From assembly GCA_023667395.1 (NCBI GenBank), contig JAMPAC010000004.1, positions 13,417 to 76,331 on the forward strand: a stretch of 62,915 bases of DNA. The letters are read 5' to 3'. Position 1 is the first letter of the stretch, and each line of letters begins with the position of its first letter. The DNA comes from Blautia sp. (GTDB lineage: Bacteria; Bacillota; Clostridia; Lachnospirales; Lachnospiraceae). Made by a program: the position numbers and the translations under genes. Positions 1 to 7,766 of the stretch are shown in pieces. The notes under the pieces are model-generated. The model saw nothing but the letters and a program-made list of their open reading frames with translations, was not told the DNA's origin and searched no databases.

Positions 1-16
1 AACCACAAAAAATCTG

Positions 17-45
17 TTGAACCGGAAAATCCAATCTGTTATAAT
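17..45 (+). promoter_or_regulatory. Sigma-A-type promoter of the ABC exporter operon
   Basis: TTGAAC at 17-22 and TATAAT at 40-45 are separated by exactly 17 bases. This is a near-consensus vegetative promoter reading toward the ABC exporter genes. It would start an RNA near position 52 with a leader of about 140 bases. Confidence 0.7.
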
Positions 46-97
46 ATGCACAGGACGCGACCGTTTACAAACGTGCACTATTGACGCACGCATAAAT

Positions 98-129
98 GTG
101 CAAACCTTTTATTGGGTTTGCACTTTTTT
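98..129 (+). terminator. Intrinsic terminator or attenuator in the ABC operon leader
   Basis: GTGCAAACC (98-106) pairs perfectly with GGTTTGCAC (115-123) and is followed by six T residues (124-129). It lies after the promoter at 17-45 and before the gene at 192, so it could act as an attenuator. Alternatively it ends a transcript coming from off the window. The upstream CGTGC/GCACG repeats (about 72-90) could form a competing structure. Confidence 0.6.
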
Positions 130-136
130 CAAGTTA

Positions 137-156
137 TTGACCCCTGCGGGGGTCAA
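137..156 (+). promoter_or_regulatory. Second leader hairpin before the ABC operon
   Basis: TTGACCCC (137-144) and GGGGTCAA (149-156) form a perfect 8-bp stem with a 4-base loop, about 20 bases before the ribosome binding site AAGGGAGGG. It has no T-run. It could be an anti-terminator partner, a protein site or a translation-modulating hairpin. Confidence 0.4.
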
Positions 157-191
157 ACAAATCGATCTATTTACGACCTAAGGGAGGGCAC

Positions 192-1916
192 ATGGGAAAA
201 TATCTCAAAAAATATTGGTTCTTCGCACTTCTGGCTCCCATCTTTATGATGGGGGAGGTGCTTATGGATCTGGTGCAGCCAAGGCTTATGAGCATCATCG
301 TGGATGAGGGCGTGCTGGGACTGTCCAACAACAATGTGGGCGACCTTTCGCTGGTTCTGTCCACAGGACTGAAAATGATCGGCTTTGTGATGCTGGGCGG
401 TTTCTTCGGCGTTATGTCGGGGGTTTTCGCCAACCTGTGCAGTCAGAATTTCGGAAATGATATCCGAAAGGACGCTTTTGGCAGGATCATGAGCCTGTCC
501 TTCGAACAGACCGACCGGTTTACCACCGGATCGCTGATCACCCGCGTCACCAATGATATCACACAGCTGCAGAATCTGGTGATGCAGTGCATCCGGGGCT
601 TTGTCCGCACCTTTATGCTCTTTGCGGGCGGGATTGTGAGCCTGCTGCTTTTAGACTTAAGCTTCGGCGTGGTGGTGGCCTGCGGACTGCCTTTAGTGGT
701 CTTGTGCGCCGTCTTTTTCCTGTCAAAGGCAAACCCCAGGTTTTACATATTGCAGGATAAGCTGGATAAGGTGAATAATGTGATGCAGGAAAATGTCTCC
801 GGATCCCGGGTGGTAAAGGCCTATGTCCGTGAAGATCACGAAAAGAACCGCTTTGAGACCGCCAACGGGGATCTGGTGGGGACACAGCTTGATATCCTGC
901 TGCTGTTCTCCTACATGACCCCCATTATGAATATCATATTGAATGTTTCCATCGTAGCCATTATCAAAGTGGGCTCCATCCAGGTGGCCGCAGGGGGAAC
1001 CACCCCCGGAAACGTGATGGCGGCAATTACATATATCTCCCAGATCCTGAACGCCGTCATGCGCGCTGCCATGATCTTCCAGACCGTGTCAAGGGGCGTT
1101 GCCTCGGGCAGGCGTGTGAATGAGATCCTGGACTGCGACCCGGCTATCCAGGGCGGCTCTTTCACCGGAAACACCGCCTGCAGGGGACAGATCGAATTTC
1201 GGAACGTCTCTTTCTCCTATCCCGGCATGGGAGAGCGCAAAATTCTGGACAATATCTCCTTTACCGTCCGTCCCGGCGAAACTTTTGCCATCCTTGGCTC
1301 CACCGGCTGCGGCAAATCCAGCATGGTAAACCTGGTCCCCAGGTTTTATGACCCTGTGGAGGGGCAGGTGCTTGTGGACGGTGTGGACGTGAAAGATTAC
1401 CCTTTAAGGGAACTTCGAGGCAGGATCGCCGTTTCCCTACAGAAAAGCGAAATCTTCTCCACCACCATCGGCGGCAACATCCGCTGGGGGAATCCGGACG
1501 CTTCCGTGGAACAGCTGAACCATGCCGCAGAGACCGCCCAGGCAATGGAGTTTATCCGTACGAAAGCGGAGGGCATGGATACCCAGGTCACCCAGGGCGG
1601 AACCAGCCTTTCCGGCGGTCAGAAACAACGCCTTGCCATCAGCCGCGCAGTGTTGAAAGATGCGGAAATCCTGATCTTCGATGATACCACCAGCGCCCTG
1701 GACCTGAAAACGGAGGCAAAGCTTTATGCCGCCCTGAAGCGGGAGTACCCCCACACCACCAAGATCATCATTGCGCAGCGCATCGCCTCGGTAAAGGACG
1801 CCGACCGCATCGCCATACTGGAAAACGGCAAAATCGCCGCCCTGGGCACACATGCCCAGCTGCTGGCGGAAAGCGAGATCTATCAGGATATCTATAACTC
1901 GCAGGCCAAAGCCTAA
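192..1916 (+). CDS. ABC exporter half-transporter, degenerate ATPase subunit
   Basis: A 574-residue half-transporter with an N-terminal six-helix export-type membrane domain (about 1-310) and a C-terminal nucleotide-binding domain. Walker A GSTGCGKSS lies near residue 368, the signature LSGGQKQR near 473 and Walker B ILIFDDTTSALD near 493. Asp replaces the catalytic Glu after Walker B, the hallmark of the inactive site in heterodimeric exporters such as TM287/288, BmrCD and LmrCD. It therefore most likely pairs with the next gene, whose Walker B is intact. The ATG follows AAGGGAGGGCAC. The substrate is probably a drug, lipid or peptide, but nothing here identifies it. Confidence 0.9.
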   Translation: MGKYLKKYWFFALLAPIFMMGEVLMDLVQPRLMSIIVDEGVLGLSNNNVGDLSLVLSTGLKMIGFVMLGGFFGVMSGVFANLCSQNFGNDIRKDAFGRIMSLSFEQTDRFTTGSLITRVTNDITQLQNLVMQCIRGFVRTFMLFAGGIVSLLLLDLSFGVVVACGLPLVVLCAVFFLSKANPRFYILQDKLDKVNNVMQENVSGSRVVKAYVREDHEKNRFETANGDLVGTQLDILLLFSYMTPIMNIILNVSIVAIIKVGSIQVAAGGTTPGNVMAAITYISQILNAVMRAAMIFQTVSRGVASGRRVNEILDCDPAIQGGSFTGNTACRGQIEFRNVSFSYPGMGERKILDNISFTVRPGETFAILGSTGCGKSSMVNLVPRFYDPVEGQVLVDGVDVKDYPLRELRGRIAVSLQKSEIFSTTIGGNIRWGNPDASVEQLNHAAETAQAMEFIRTKAEGMDTQVTQGGTSLSGGQKQRLAISRAVLKDAEILIFDDTTSALDLKTEAKLYAALKREYPHTTKIIIAQRIASVKDADRIAILENGKIAALGTHAQLLAESEIYQDIYNSQAKA

Positions 1917-1951
1917 GAAGGCGAAAAGATTTTCTAAGGCGTCTGCAGTGG

Positions 1952-1975
1952 AGAGACGGAACTGGAATAGGAGAA
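1952..1975 (+). repeat. Copy 1 of the SD-bearing dispersed repeat (short form)
   Basis: AGAGACGGAACTGGAATAGG followed by AGAA. The same 22-24 bases, in the same orientation relative to the gene, occur upstream of padR (29507-29530) and greA (51984-52007), with a variant upstream of the DUF4097 gene. The terminal AGGAGA is the Shine-Dalgarno of the downstream TTG-started ABC gene. Confidence 0.75.
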
Positions 1976-1982
1976 AAACAAA

Positions 1983-3803
1983 TTGGCTGAGACAAGAGAA
2001 CAACCCAACTTAAATAATTATAAGATTCCCGGCGCCAGGGGGCCAAGGAACCGGAACGCCATGGAAAAAGCCAACGACAGAAAAGGCACCCTGCGAAAAC
2101 TGATCCGTTATTTTTCCACGGAGAAAAAACGGATCGCCGTGCTGTTAGTCTGCGTGGTGGCAACCGTCATCACGTCCGTCTATGCCCCCAAGCTGCAGAG
2201 CCAGGCCATCGACAGCATCACCGAGGGGCGCTATGAGGATCTGTCCTTTTATCTGACGCTGATGCTGGCGTTTTACGGCTTCCAGAGCCTTTTGACGCTG
2301 TTTCAGGGGCGTTTCAGCGCCCTGCTCAGCCAAAGCATTGTAAAACGGATGCGGAACGACCTCTTTGACAAGATCGTAAACCTGCCCATCCGCTACCTGG
2401 ACAGCCATCCCCACGGCGACATCATGAGCCGCATGACCAATGATATTGAAAACGTTTCCGCCACCATTTCCCAGTCCCTGAGTTTTTTGGTGTCAGGATT
2501 CCTGACCATCCTGGGCACGGTGGCCATGATGCTCTACCTCTGCCCCAGCCTGGCGTTTTTGTCCTGCGCCACGGTGATCCTCACTGTCACTGCCACCAAA
2601 TTCCTGTCCGCCGCCATGCGCAGGTTTTACCGCAGGCGTCAGATTCTTTTAGGCGATCTGAACAGCACGGTGGAGGAAATGGTCGCGGGCTATAAGACCG
2701 TTGTGGCGTACAGCAGGGAGGATGCCGTGCTGGAGGATTTCTCCAAAACCTCCGACGAACTGACCAAGGTGGGCATCATGGCGGAAATATTAGGCGGTTC
2801 CATGGGTCCGGTGATGAATGTCATCAACAACATCAGCTTCGTCATCATCGCGGCATTCGGCGGATATTTTGCCATCAACGGCACGATTACCATCGGCGTC
2901 ATCTCCGCCTTTATCATTTACGCCAAGCAGTTCGGACGTCCCATCGACGAACTGGCGCAGATCTACGGCCAGATTCAGACCGCCATCGCCGGGGCGGAAC
3001 GCGTCTTTGCCATCATGGAACAGCCCTCCGAGGATAAATCCGGCGAGCGCAGCATGGATTCCTCCAAAGGAGTCATTACTTTCCGGAATGTGAACTTTTC
3101 TTATGTAGAGGGAAAACGCGTGTTAAAGGACTTTAACCTGCAGGTTTCCGCTGGTCAGAAAGTGGCTCTGGTGGGTTCCACGGGAAGCGGCAAGACCACC
3201 GTGGTCAATCTGCTCATGCGCTTCTATGATGTGGACAGCGGGGAAATCCTGATAGACGGCGTGAACATCCGTGACATTGACCGTGACAACCTGCGCCGCA
3301 ACACCGCCATTGTATTGCAGGACACGGTGCTGTTCGCAGATACCATCGAACGCAATCTGAAATACGCGAATGACCACATCACCGATGAGGAAATGGAACA
3401 GGCGGCCAGACTGTGCCACTGCCATAACATGATCGCAGGGATGCCGGAGAATTATCAGACCCTGCTTTCCCAGTCCGGCTATAACCTGTCCCAGGGACAA
3501 CGCCAGCTTTTATCCATTGCCAGGGCCTTTCTGGCAAAGCCCAAAATCCTGATCCTGGACGAGGCCACCTCCAGCGTGGACACCAGGACGGAGAAACATA
3601 TCCAGGACGCCATGGTCAGGCTGATGGAGAACCGCACCAGCCTCATCATCGCCCACCGCCTCTCCACCATACAGGATGCGGACTGCATCGTGGTCATGGA
3701 TCAGGGGCGGATCGTGGAGACGGGAAACCACGAACAGCTGCTGGAACAGAAAGGCAGGTATTACGAGCTGTACATGACACAGTTTGCGGGACAGGCGACC
3801 TGA
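1983..3803 (+). CDS. ABC exporter half-transporter, catalytically competent subunit
   Basis: A 606-residue partner of the upstream gene. It has an extra N-terminal tail of about 35 residues, an export-type membrane domain and a C-terminal ATPase. Walker A GSTGSGKTT is near residue 398, the signature is LSQGQRQL near 502 and Walker B ILILDEATSSVD near 522, with the catalytic Glu present. The LSQGQ variant together with the Asp of the partner gives one canonical and one degenerate ATP site, as in heterodimeric exporters. The start is a TTG eight bases after AGGAG, and that ribosome site lies in a dispersed repeat. The gene ends three bases from the oppositely oriented spoVAA, with no separate terminator visible. 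Confidence 0.9.
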   Translation: MAETREQPNLNNYKIPGARGPRNRNAMEKANDRKGTLRKLIRYFSTEKKRIAVLLVCVVATVITSVYAPKLQSQAIDSITEGRYEDLSFYLTLMLAFYGFQSLLTLFQGRFSALLSQSIVKRMRNDLFDKIVNLPIRYLDSHPHGDIMSRMTNDIENVSATISQSLSFLVSGFLTILGTVAMMLYLCPSLAFLSCATVILTVTATKFLSAAMRRFYRRRQILLGDLNSTVEEMVAGYKTVVAYSREDAVLEDFSKTSDELTKVGIMAEILGGSMGPVMNVINNISFVIIAAFGGYFAINGTITIGVISAFIIYAKQFGRPIDELAQIYGQIQTAIAGAERVFAIMEQPSEDKSGERSMDSSKGVITFRNVNFSYVEGKRVLKDFNLQVSAGQKVALVGSTGSGKTTVVNLLMRFYDVDSGEILIDGVNIRDIDRDNLRRNTAIVLQDTVLFADTIERNLKYANDHITDEEMEQAARLCHCHNMIAGMPENYQTLLSQSGYNLSQGQRQLLSIARAFLAKPKILILDEATSSVDTRTEKHIQDAMVRLMENRTSLIIAHRLSTIQDADCIVVMDQGRIVETGNHEQLLEQKGRYYELYMTQFAGQAT

Positions 3804-3806
3804 AAG

Positions 3807-4433
3807 TCAGGCTTCCTCCTCTTTCCCTTCCCGTCCCGCCGTGGCGATCAGCGCCTTATCCACATCCTCCTCATAGTTGCGCATGGCAACCTCGATGGGC
3901 GTGGGATCCTTGGTAAGGCGTCTGCCGCCGATGTGGTTAAAGAAGACGATGATACCCGCCGCCAGCCCCAGGGAATAAGACACCTCCAGGGTATTCAGAC
4001 CCTGTGGCTCCCTGTTCATGACCATCCTGTATACTTCCGTGAACACGTCATTGATGCCCACATCATTGTGGTACGCCATAATGGTAAAGGCGGTTCCGAA
4101 GAAGCTGATCAGGCACACCAGCGCCGCTTTCAGCCACTGCCGCCAGCCCTTGTGCCTGTCCACGCTGACCCATTCCACCAACACATCCGGCTCTCCCACG
4201 ATCTGCACCGTCACATTGGGGCAGGTATCCTCCATCAGTTCCACCAGCTTCAAGGTGCTGATGACGCAGCGCTTTGCATCCTGCTTCCCGAAGTGATGGG
4301 CTTTCAACGCTTTCAGCTTTGCCGCAGTCACATTGTCTGCACACCGCAGTTCCCCCAGGTCGGATACAAACACATCCTCCGACTGTACTTCCACATTCCT
4401 GTCACACTTTAAATAAACCGTCACATTTGACAT
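3807..4433 (-). CDS. spoVAA: Stage V sporulation protein AA
   Basis: A 208-residue protein resembling Bacillus SpoVAA. It has an N-terminal soluble beta-rich part, two C-terminal membrane segments, and the recognisable stretches MAYHNDVGI, IVFFNHIGGRRL and EDPTP-like KDPTPIEVAMRNYEED. SpoVA proteins act in the spore inner membrane in dipicolinic acid uptake during sporulation and release in germination. The ATG at 4433 is preferred over the upstream ATG because GAGAGG lies six bases before it. Here the gene follows spoVAB, the reverse of the usual AA-AB order, and no spoVAC-AD-AE is adjacent. Confidence 0.88.
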   Translation of the reverse strand: MSNVTVYLKCDRNVEVQSEDVFVSDLGELRCADNVTAAKLKALKAHHFGKQDAKRCVISTLKLVELMEDTCPNVTVQIVGEPDVLVEWVSVDRHKGWRQWLKAALVCLISFFGTAFTIMAYHNDVGINDVFTEVYRMVMNREPQGLNTLEVSYSLGLAAGIIVFFNHIGGRRLTKDPTPIEVAMRNYEEDVDKALIATAGREGKEEEA

Positions 4434-4588
4434 CTGAAACCTCTCTCGTCTGATCTGCATGGTTCCCGAAAATCGGCAAACCGCTTACTCTCCGGCGTCC
4501 CATAGCGTTAAATATCAACATGAAACCAGCGGAAAACTGGCAGTCCATAACCCTGCCCCGCTTGGCTCATTGCTCGCGGGAATAACTT

Positions 4589-5068
4589 TCAGGATGCCGT
4601 CCTGTGGAACTCTGTGATAAAATAGATCAGGGAACCGCACAGCTTTCCAATGGCCATACTGAGAACCGCCAGCCCAATCCCATGCCGGAAAGAAATCCTC
4701 CTCGTCAGGATCGGGATGCTGTCCAGCATCTCCGCTATGGCAAGGGCAAGGCAGCCTATGAACATCCCGGCGAAAAGCCCGTATACCGCCTGGCTGAACA
4801 CGCCGAGCCCGTTCCACAGCGCCAATTTCTCAGGAAAACGTTCCTGCAGCCATGCACCGAACTGGCAGTACTCTGCGAAAATGCTCAAAACGCATCCTGT
4901 CATCGTACCGAATATGACCATCTCCTCATACAGCACAACATTCCTTGACGTATGCGTCTTTCCTGCAAAGCGGGGCACCAGTCCTACCGCTACCAGCACG
5001 GTGAATACGCCTGCGGATGACAGCATTCCGTAGCTTGCCCCAATTAGGATCAAAAACAGAGTTCTCAT
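4589..5068 (-). CDS. spoVAB: Stage V sporulation protein AB
   Basis: A 159-residue membrane protein with about four hydrophobic segments. It matches the SpoVAB pattern: a glycine-rich first helix, a VGLVPRF stretch, a YEE motif, FAGMFIGCLALAIAEMLD, then IPIL and RRI. It probably works with SpoVAA in the forespore-derived inner membrane. The start at 5068 follows AGGGGGAATGGTGC. A TGCATA (5129-5134) and CAGATAATA-like pair upstream on the minus strand loosely resembles a sigma-G promoter, which is weak evidence. A 155-base gap separates it from spoVAA, and I see no gene in that gap. Confidence 0.85.
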   Translation of the reverse strand: MRTLFLILIGASYGMLSSAGVFTVLVAVGLVPRFAGKTHTSRNVVLYEEMVIFGTMTGCVLSIFAEYCQFGAWLQERFPEKLALWNGLGVFSQAVYGLFAGMFIGCLALAIAEMLDSIPILTRRISFRHGIGLAVLSMAIGKLCGSLIYFITEFHRTAS

Positions 5069-5147
5069 GCACCATTCCCCCTTCCTGCGCGTCATATATC
5101 GCATATTATCTGTAAAAAGGGGAGTTCTTATGCATTAAAAAGTCATC

Positions 5148-5176
5148 TTGCTTTTCCCTCTGGCCAGATCTATAAT
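5148..5176 (+). promoter_or_regulatory. Promoter of the methyltransferase gene
   Basis: TTGCTT (5148-5153) and TATAAT (5171-5176) are spaced by 17 bases. Transcription would start near 5183, which rules out an upstream start codon at 5148 for the following gene and supports the ATG at 5217. Confidence 0.65.
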
Positions 5177-5216
5177 GAAGCCAGTTACCAATCATGGTTT
5201 GAGGGAGGCAATGTAC

Positions 5217-6029
5217 ATGATGGATATCAACAGTATGTCAAATAAAACGATTGTGGCGGAGCAATACAAAAACACGAATAATCTGAAACTCAGGCAGGGT
5301 TTGCATGAAAAGTACAGTGTAAACAAAACCGGCCTGGGCAGGTGGATGTTTGAGCAATATCCTTTTCGCGCGAAAATGAAAATCCTGGAATTGGGAAGCG
5401 GCAGAGGGGATTTATGGAAATATTATTTTGAAAACGAGGAACTTTTGCGTTATGGGATGGATATTACGTTATCTGATTTTTCCGATGGAATGGTAGATCA
5501 TATACGGCAAAGTTATCCAGGGAAAAACATATCCGTCAAAACAATTGATATACAGGATATCCCATTTGAAAATAATACGTTTGACCTTGTAATTGCAAAT
5601 TCCATGTTGTATCATGTGAAAAATATTGGCTTGGCGATTTCGGAAGTAAGCCGTGTGCTGAAAAAAGACGGTGCGTTTTACTGCTCTACATTGGGTGTGA
5701 ACGGAATGACGGGGTTTCTTTATCAGACGTTTGATAAGCTGAATATTCCATATAATCATGAGGCGGACATCTCTTTTAATCTGCAGAATGGAATGGAATT
5801 ACTCAAAAAGCAGTTTGAAAAAGTAGAGCGGCGGGATTATGAAGATGCTTTGGAAATAGATGCGGTTGAGGATTATGTGGAGTACATTTATTCCATGGCA
5901 TCCATGCAGGGACTTGAGCGGAAATATTATGATTCCCTGCTAAACTATTTTAATTCCCAAAAGGCAGATGGTTTCCTGCATATACCAAAAGAATACGGCA
6001 TGTTTGTAGCCAGTAAAAAAATGGAATAA
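5217..6029 (+). CDS. Class I SAM-dependent methyltransferase
   Basis: A 270-residue protein with a Rossmann methyltransferase core: motif I LELGSGRGD near residue 65, an acidic GMDITLSDFS strand, DIQDIPFENNTFDLV (motifs II-III) and a post-motif SEVSRVLKKDGAFYCST. The target (small molecule, lipid or protein) cannot be told. ATG 5217 is chosen because GGGAGG lies eight bases upstream and it falls after the predicted promoter. Base composition is clearly more AT-rich than the neighbours, which suggests separate acquisition. It has its own promoter and abuts the convergent GH28 gene without a gap. Confidence 0.8.
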   Translation: MMDINSMSNKTIVAEQYKNTNNLKLRQGLHEKYSVNKTGLGRWMFEQYPFRAKMKILELGSGRGDLWKYYFENEELLRYGMDITLSDFSDGMVDHIRQSYPGKNISVKTIDIQDIPFENNTFDLVIANSMLYHVKNIGLAISEVSRVLKKDGAFYCSTLGVNGMTGFLYQTFDKLNIPYNHEADISFNLQNGMELLKKQFEKVERRDYEDALEIDAVEDYVEYIYSMASMQGLERKYYDSLLNYFNSQKADGFLHIPKEYGMFVASKKME

Positions 6030-7703
6030 TCACAGGCACCTGATCCTCTCCAGGGTGATATTCTCACAATACTGCAGGGAAATGCCCTGTCTCCGCCTCG
6101 CCCGGCTGCTGCCCATGGTGATATCACGGAAAACAATATTTTTCAGTTCGTGCCCCGGCTCATCGAATCCCACCAACTCGATGGCCTCACAGGGTGCCCA
6201 CTCCGACTCATGGCTGAAATACTCGCCCAGGATCCGCATACCCTCAAAGCTGCAGTTTTCAAACACGGGAGGCTCGGGCGCGCCGATCCCGTCGTCATTG
6301 TACCCTACGGAATGGAACAGCACCCTGGCGGCGGAGCAGTCCCTGACATGCACATCACGGACATAGCCGCCCCGCTTCTTTGTGCCTTTGATCTCGATGC
6401 CGCACATGGAACTGCCCATATCACAGTCCCAGATCCGCACGTCGCTGACCCCTCCCGACATCTCGCTGCCGATGGTGATGCCGTGTCCGAAAGCGCTCTT
6501 GCAGTCAAAGATCCACACATGCTCCGTAGGCCTTGCGATCTCGTTGCCTTCCGGGTTTTTCCCCGACTTTACCGCAATGGCGTCATCCCCTGTGTAGAAC
6601 ATGCAGCCGAAAATGGTACAGTTGGTGGAGGAATCAGGATCCCAGCCGTCCCCGTTCCACACATTCGTGGAATAAAAGGTACAGCCCTCCGTCACAATGT
6701 TGTCGGAATAAATCATCTGCAGGTTCCAGCTTGCGCCGTCCTTAAAAGTCACTCCCGACAGGTAGATGTTCTGGCAGTTCGCCATGTGTATCAGCCTGGG
6801 ACGCACGCGTCCGGGAATGGTCTCCGGCTTTTCGCATTCCTTGACCTTATCCCCCAGGGAAGCCAGATAATCTTTCAGACGCTCCGTCTCGGAGGCGATC
6901 ACCTTTTCCGCCAGGCTCCTGCCGCCGCTGGCAATGGTTCCGCCGCCCCGGATGACCACATTCCTGCAGCTGCACCCCGCCCCATGGTCCAGTTCGCCCA
7001 GGTTGAGGTAGCTGCTGTAGCACTCCTGCTCCACTCCCTCAAAGCGGCTCCAGATCCGGGGCAGGTAGTCCGCCGGTTCATCGGTTCCCTGTAAAACGGC
7101 GCCCTCCTCCAGATACAGTTCCATATCGCTGTGCAGCCTGAGCGCGCCTGTCAGGTAGGTTCCCGGGGGAAGATACACCGTCTCGCCCGCGCCGCAGTCA
7201 TCCAGCGCTTTCTGGATTGCCGCCGTGTCCATGGTCCTGCCGTCGCCTGCCGCCAGGTAGGGCGCCTGTGTGACGTCAATCCGCCTGCCCGTCTTTTCCG
7301 TGGTCAGTTGCAGTTCCGCGAAGTCCTGCGCCTTTCCGGAATGCCGTATATCATCCATATCCTGCGTCATATCACCATTCCGTGTGTCATCAGACCTTCG
7401 GGTACAGCCGTCCCTCCGCTCCCCGACGGGATCCTCCTCCATTACCGCCTTAATCGTCACTTTATATGCAGTTTCAGGCTCCAGTCCCCGCAGTTCGCAG
7501 TGGGTCTTATCCGTCTCCCCGGACAGCGTTCCGTCCAGATATATTATGTATTTTTCTACCGCCTCCACAGGCTTCTGCCAATATACCGCAATGGAGTCAC
7601 AGGTAACCACTCCCCTGATTTCATGGGCATGCATCCCGCCGATATCCTTTTCGCCTGTATTTACGATGCTGCCGCCAACATCCTCTGTCACAAAAAATTT
7701 CAT
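6030..7703 (-). CDS. GH28 polygalacturonase-family protein with N-terminal Fn3 domain
   Basis: A right-handed beta-helix hydrolase of about 557 residues. The first 85 residues form a fibronectin-III-like domain. A polar linker follows, then a pectate-lyase-3/GH28 helix starting near ITVTQ-type RIDVTQAPYLAAGDG. GH28 catalytic elements are visible: NGDGWDPDSS, GDDAIAVKSG, GHGITIGSE and EIKGTKKRGG. Members hydrolyse galacturonan or rhamnogalacturonan. There is no signal peptide, so it probably acts in the cytosol on imported oligosaccharides. The start is uncertain: TTG 7727, ATG 7715 and ATG 7703 are in frame, and 7703 has the most workable distance to GGAAAGG. It is last in a run of three plant-glycan hydrolase genes. 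Confidence 0.85.
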   Translation of the reverse strand: MKFFVTEDVGGSIVNTGEKDIGGMHAHEIRGVVTCDSIAVYWQKPVEAVEKYIIYLDGTLSGETDKTHCELRGLEPETAYKVTIKAVMEEDPVGERRDGCTRRSDDTRNGDMTQDMDDIRHSGKAQDFAELQLTTEKTGRRIDVTQAPYLAAGDGRTMDTAAIQKALDDCGAGETVYLPPGTYLTGALRLHSDMELYLEEGAVLQGTDEPADYLPRIWSRFEGVEQECYSSYLNLGELDHGAGCSCRNVVIRGGGTIASGGRSLAEKVIASETERLKDYLASLGDKVKECEKPETIPGRVRPRLIHMANCQNIYLSGVTFKDGASWNLQMIYSDNIVTEGCTFYSTNVWNGDGWDPDSSTNCTIFGCMFYTGDDAIAVKSGKNPEGNEIARPTEHVWIFDCKSAFGHGITIGSEMSGGVSDVRIWDCDMGSSMCGIEIKGTKKRGGYVRDVHVRDCSAARVLFHSVGYNDDGIGAPEPPVFENCSFEGMRILGEYFSHESEWAPCEAIELVGFDEPGHELKNIVFRDITMGSSRARRRQGISLQYCENITLERIRCL

Positions 7704-7766
7704 CCTGATAACCATGCCTTTCCACAACCTGCAAGCTTGTCACCATGCCGCCTGCACTTACCTCTA

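Noticed and set aside
46-84. A 12-codon leader peptide ORF in the ABC operon leader
   Set aside because: Its ATG overlaps the predicted -10 element and lies before the expected transcription start, and no ribosome site precedes it.
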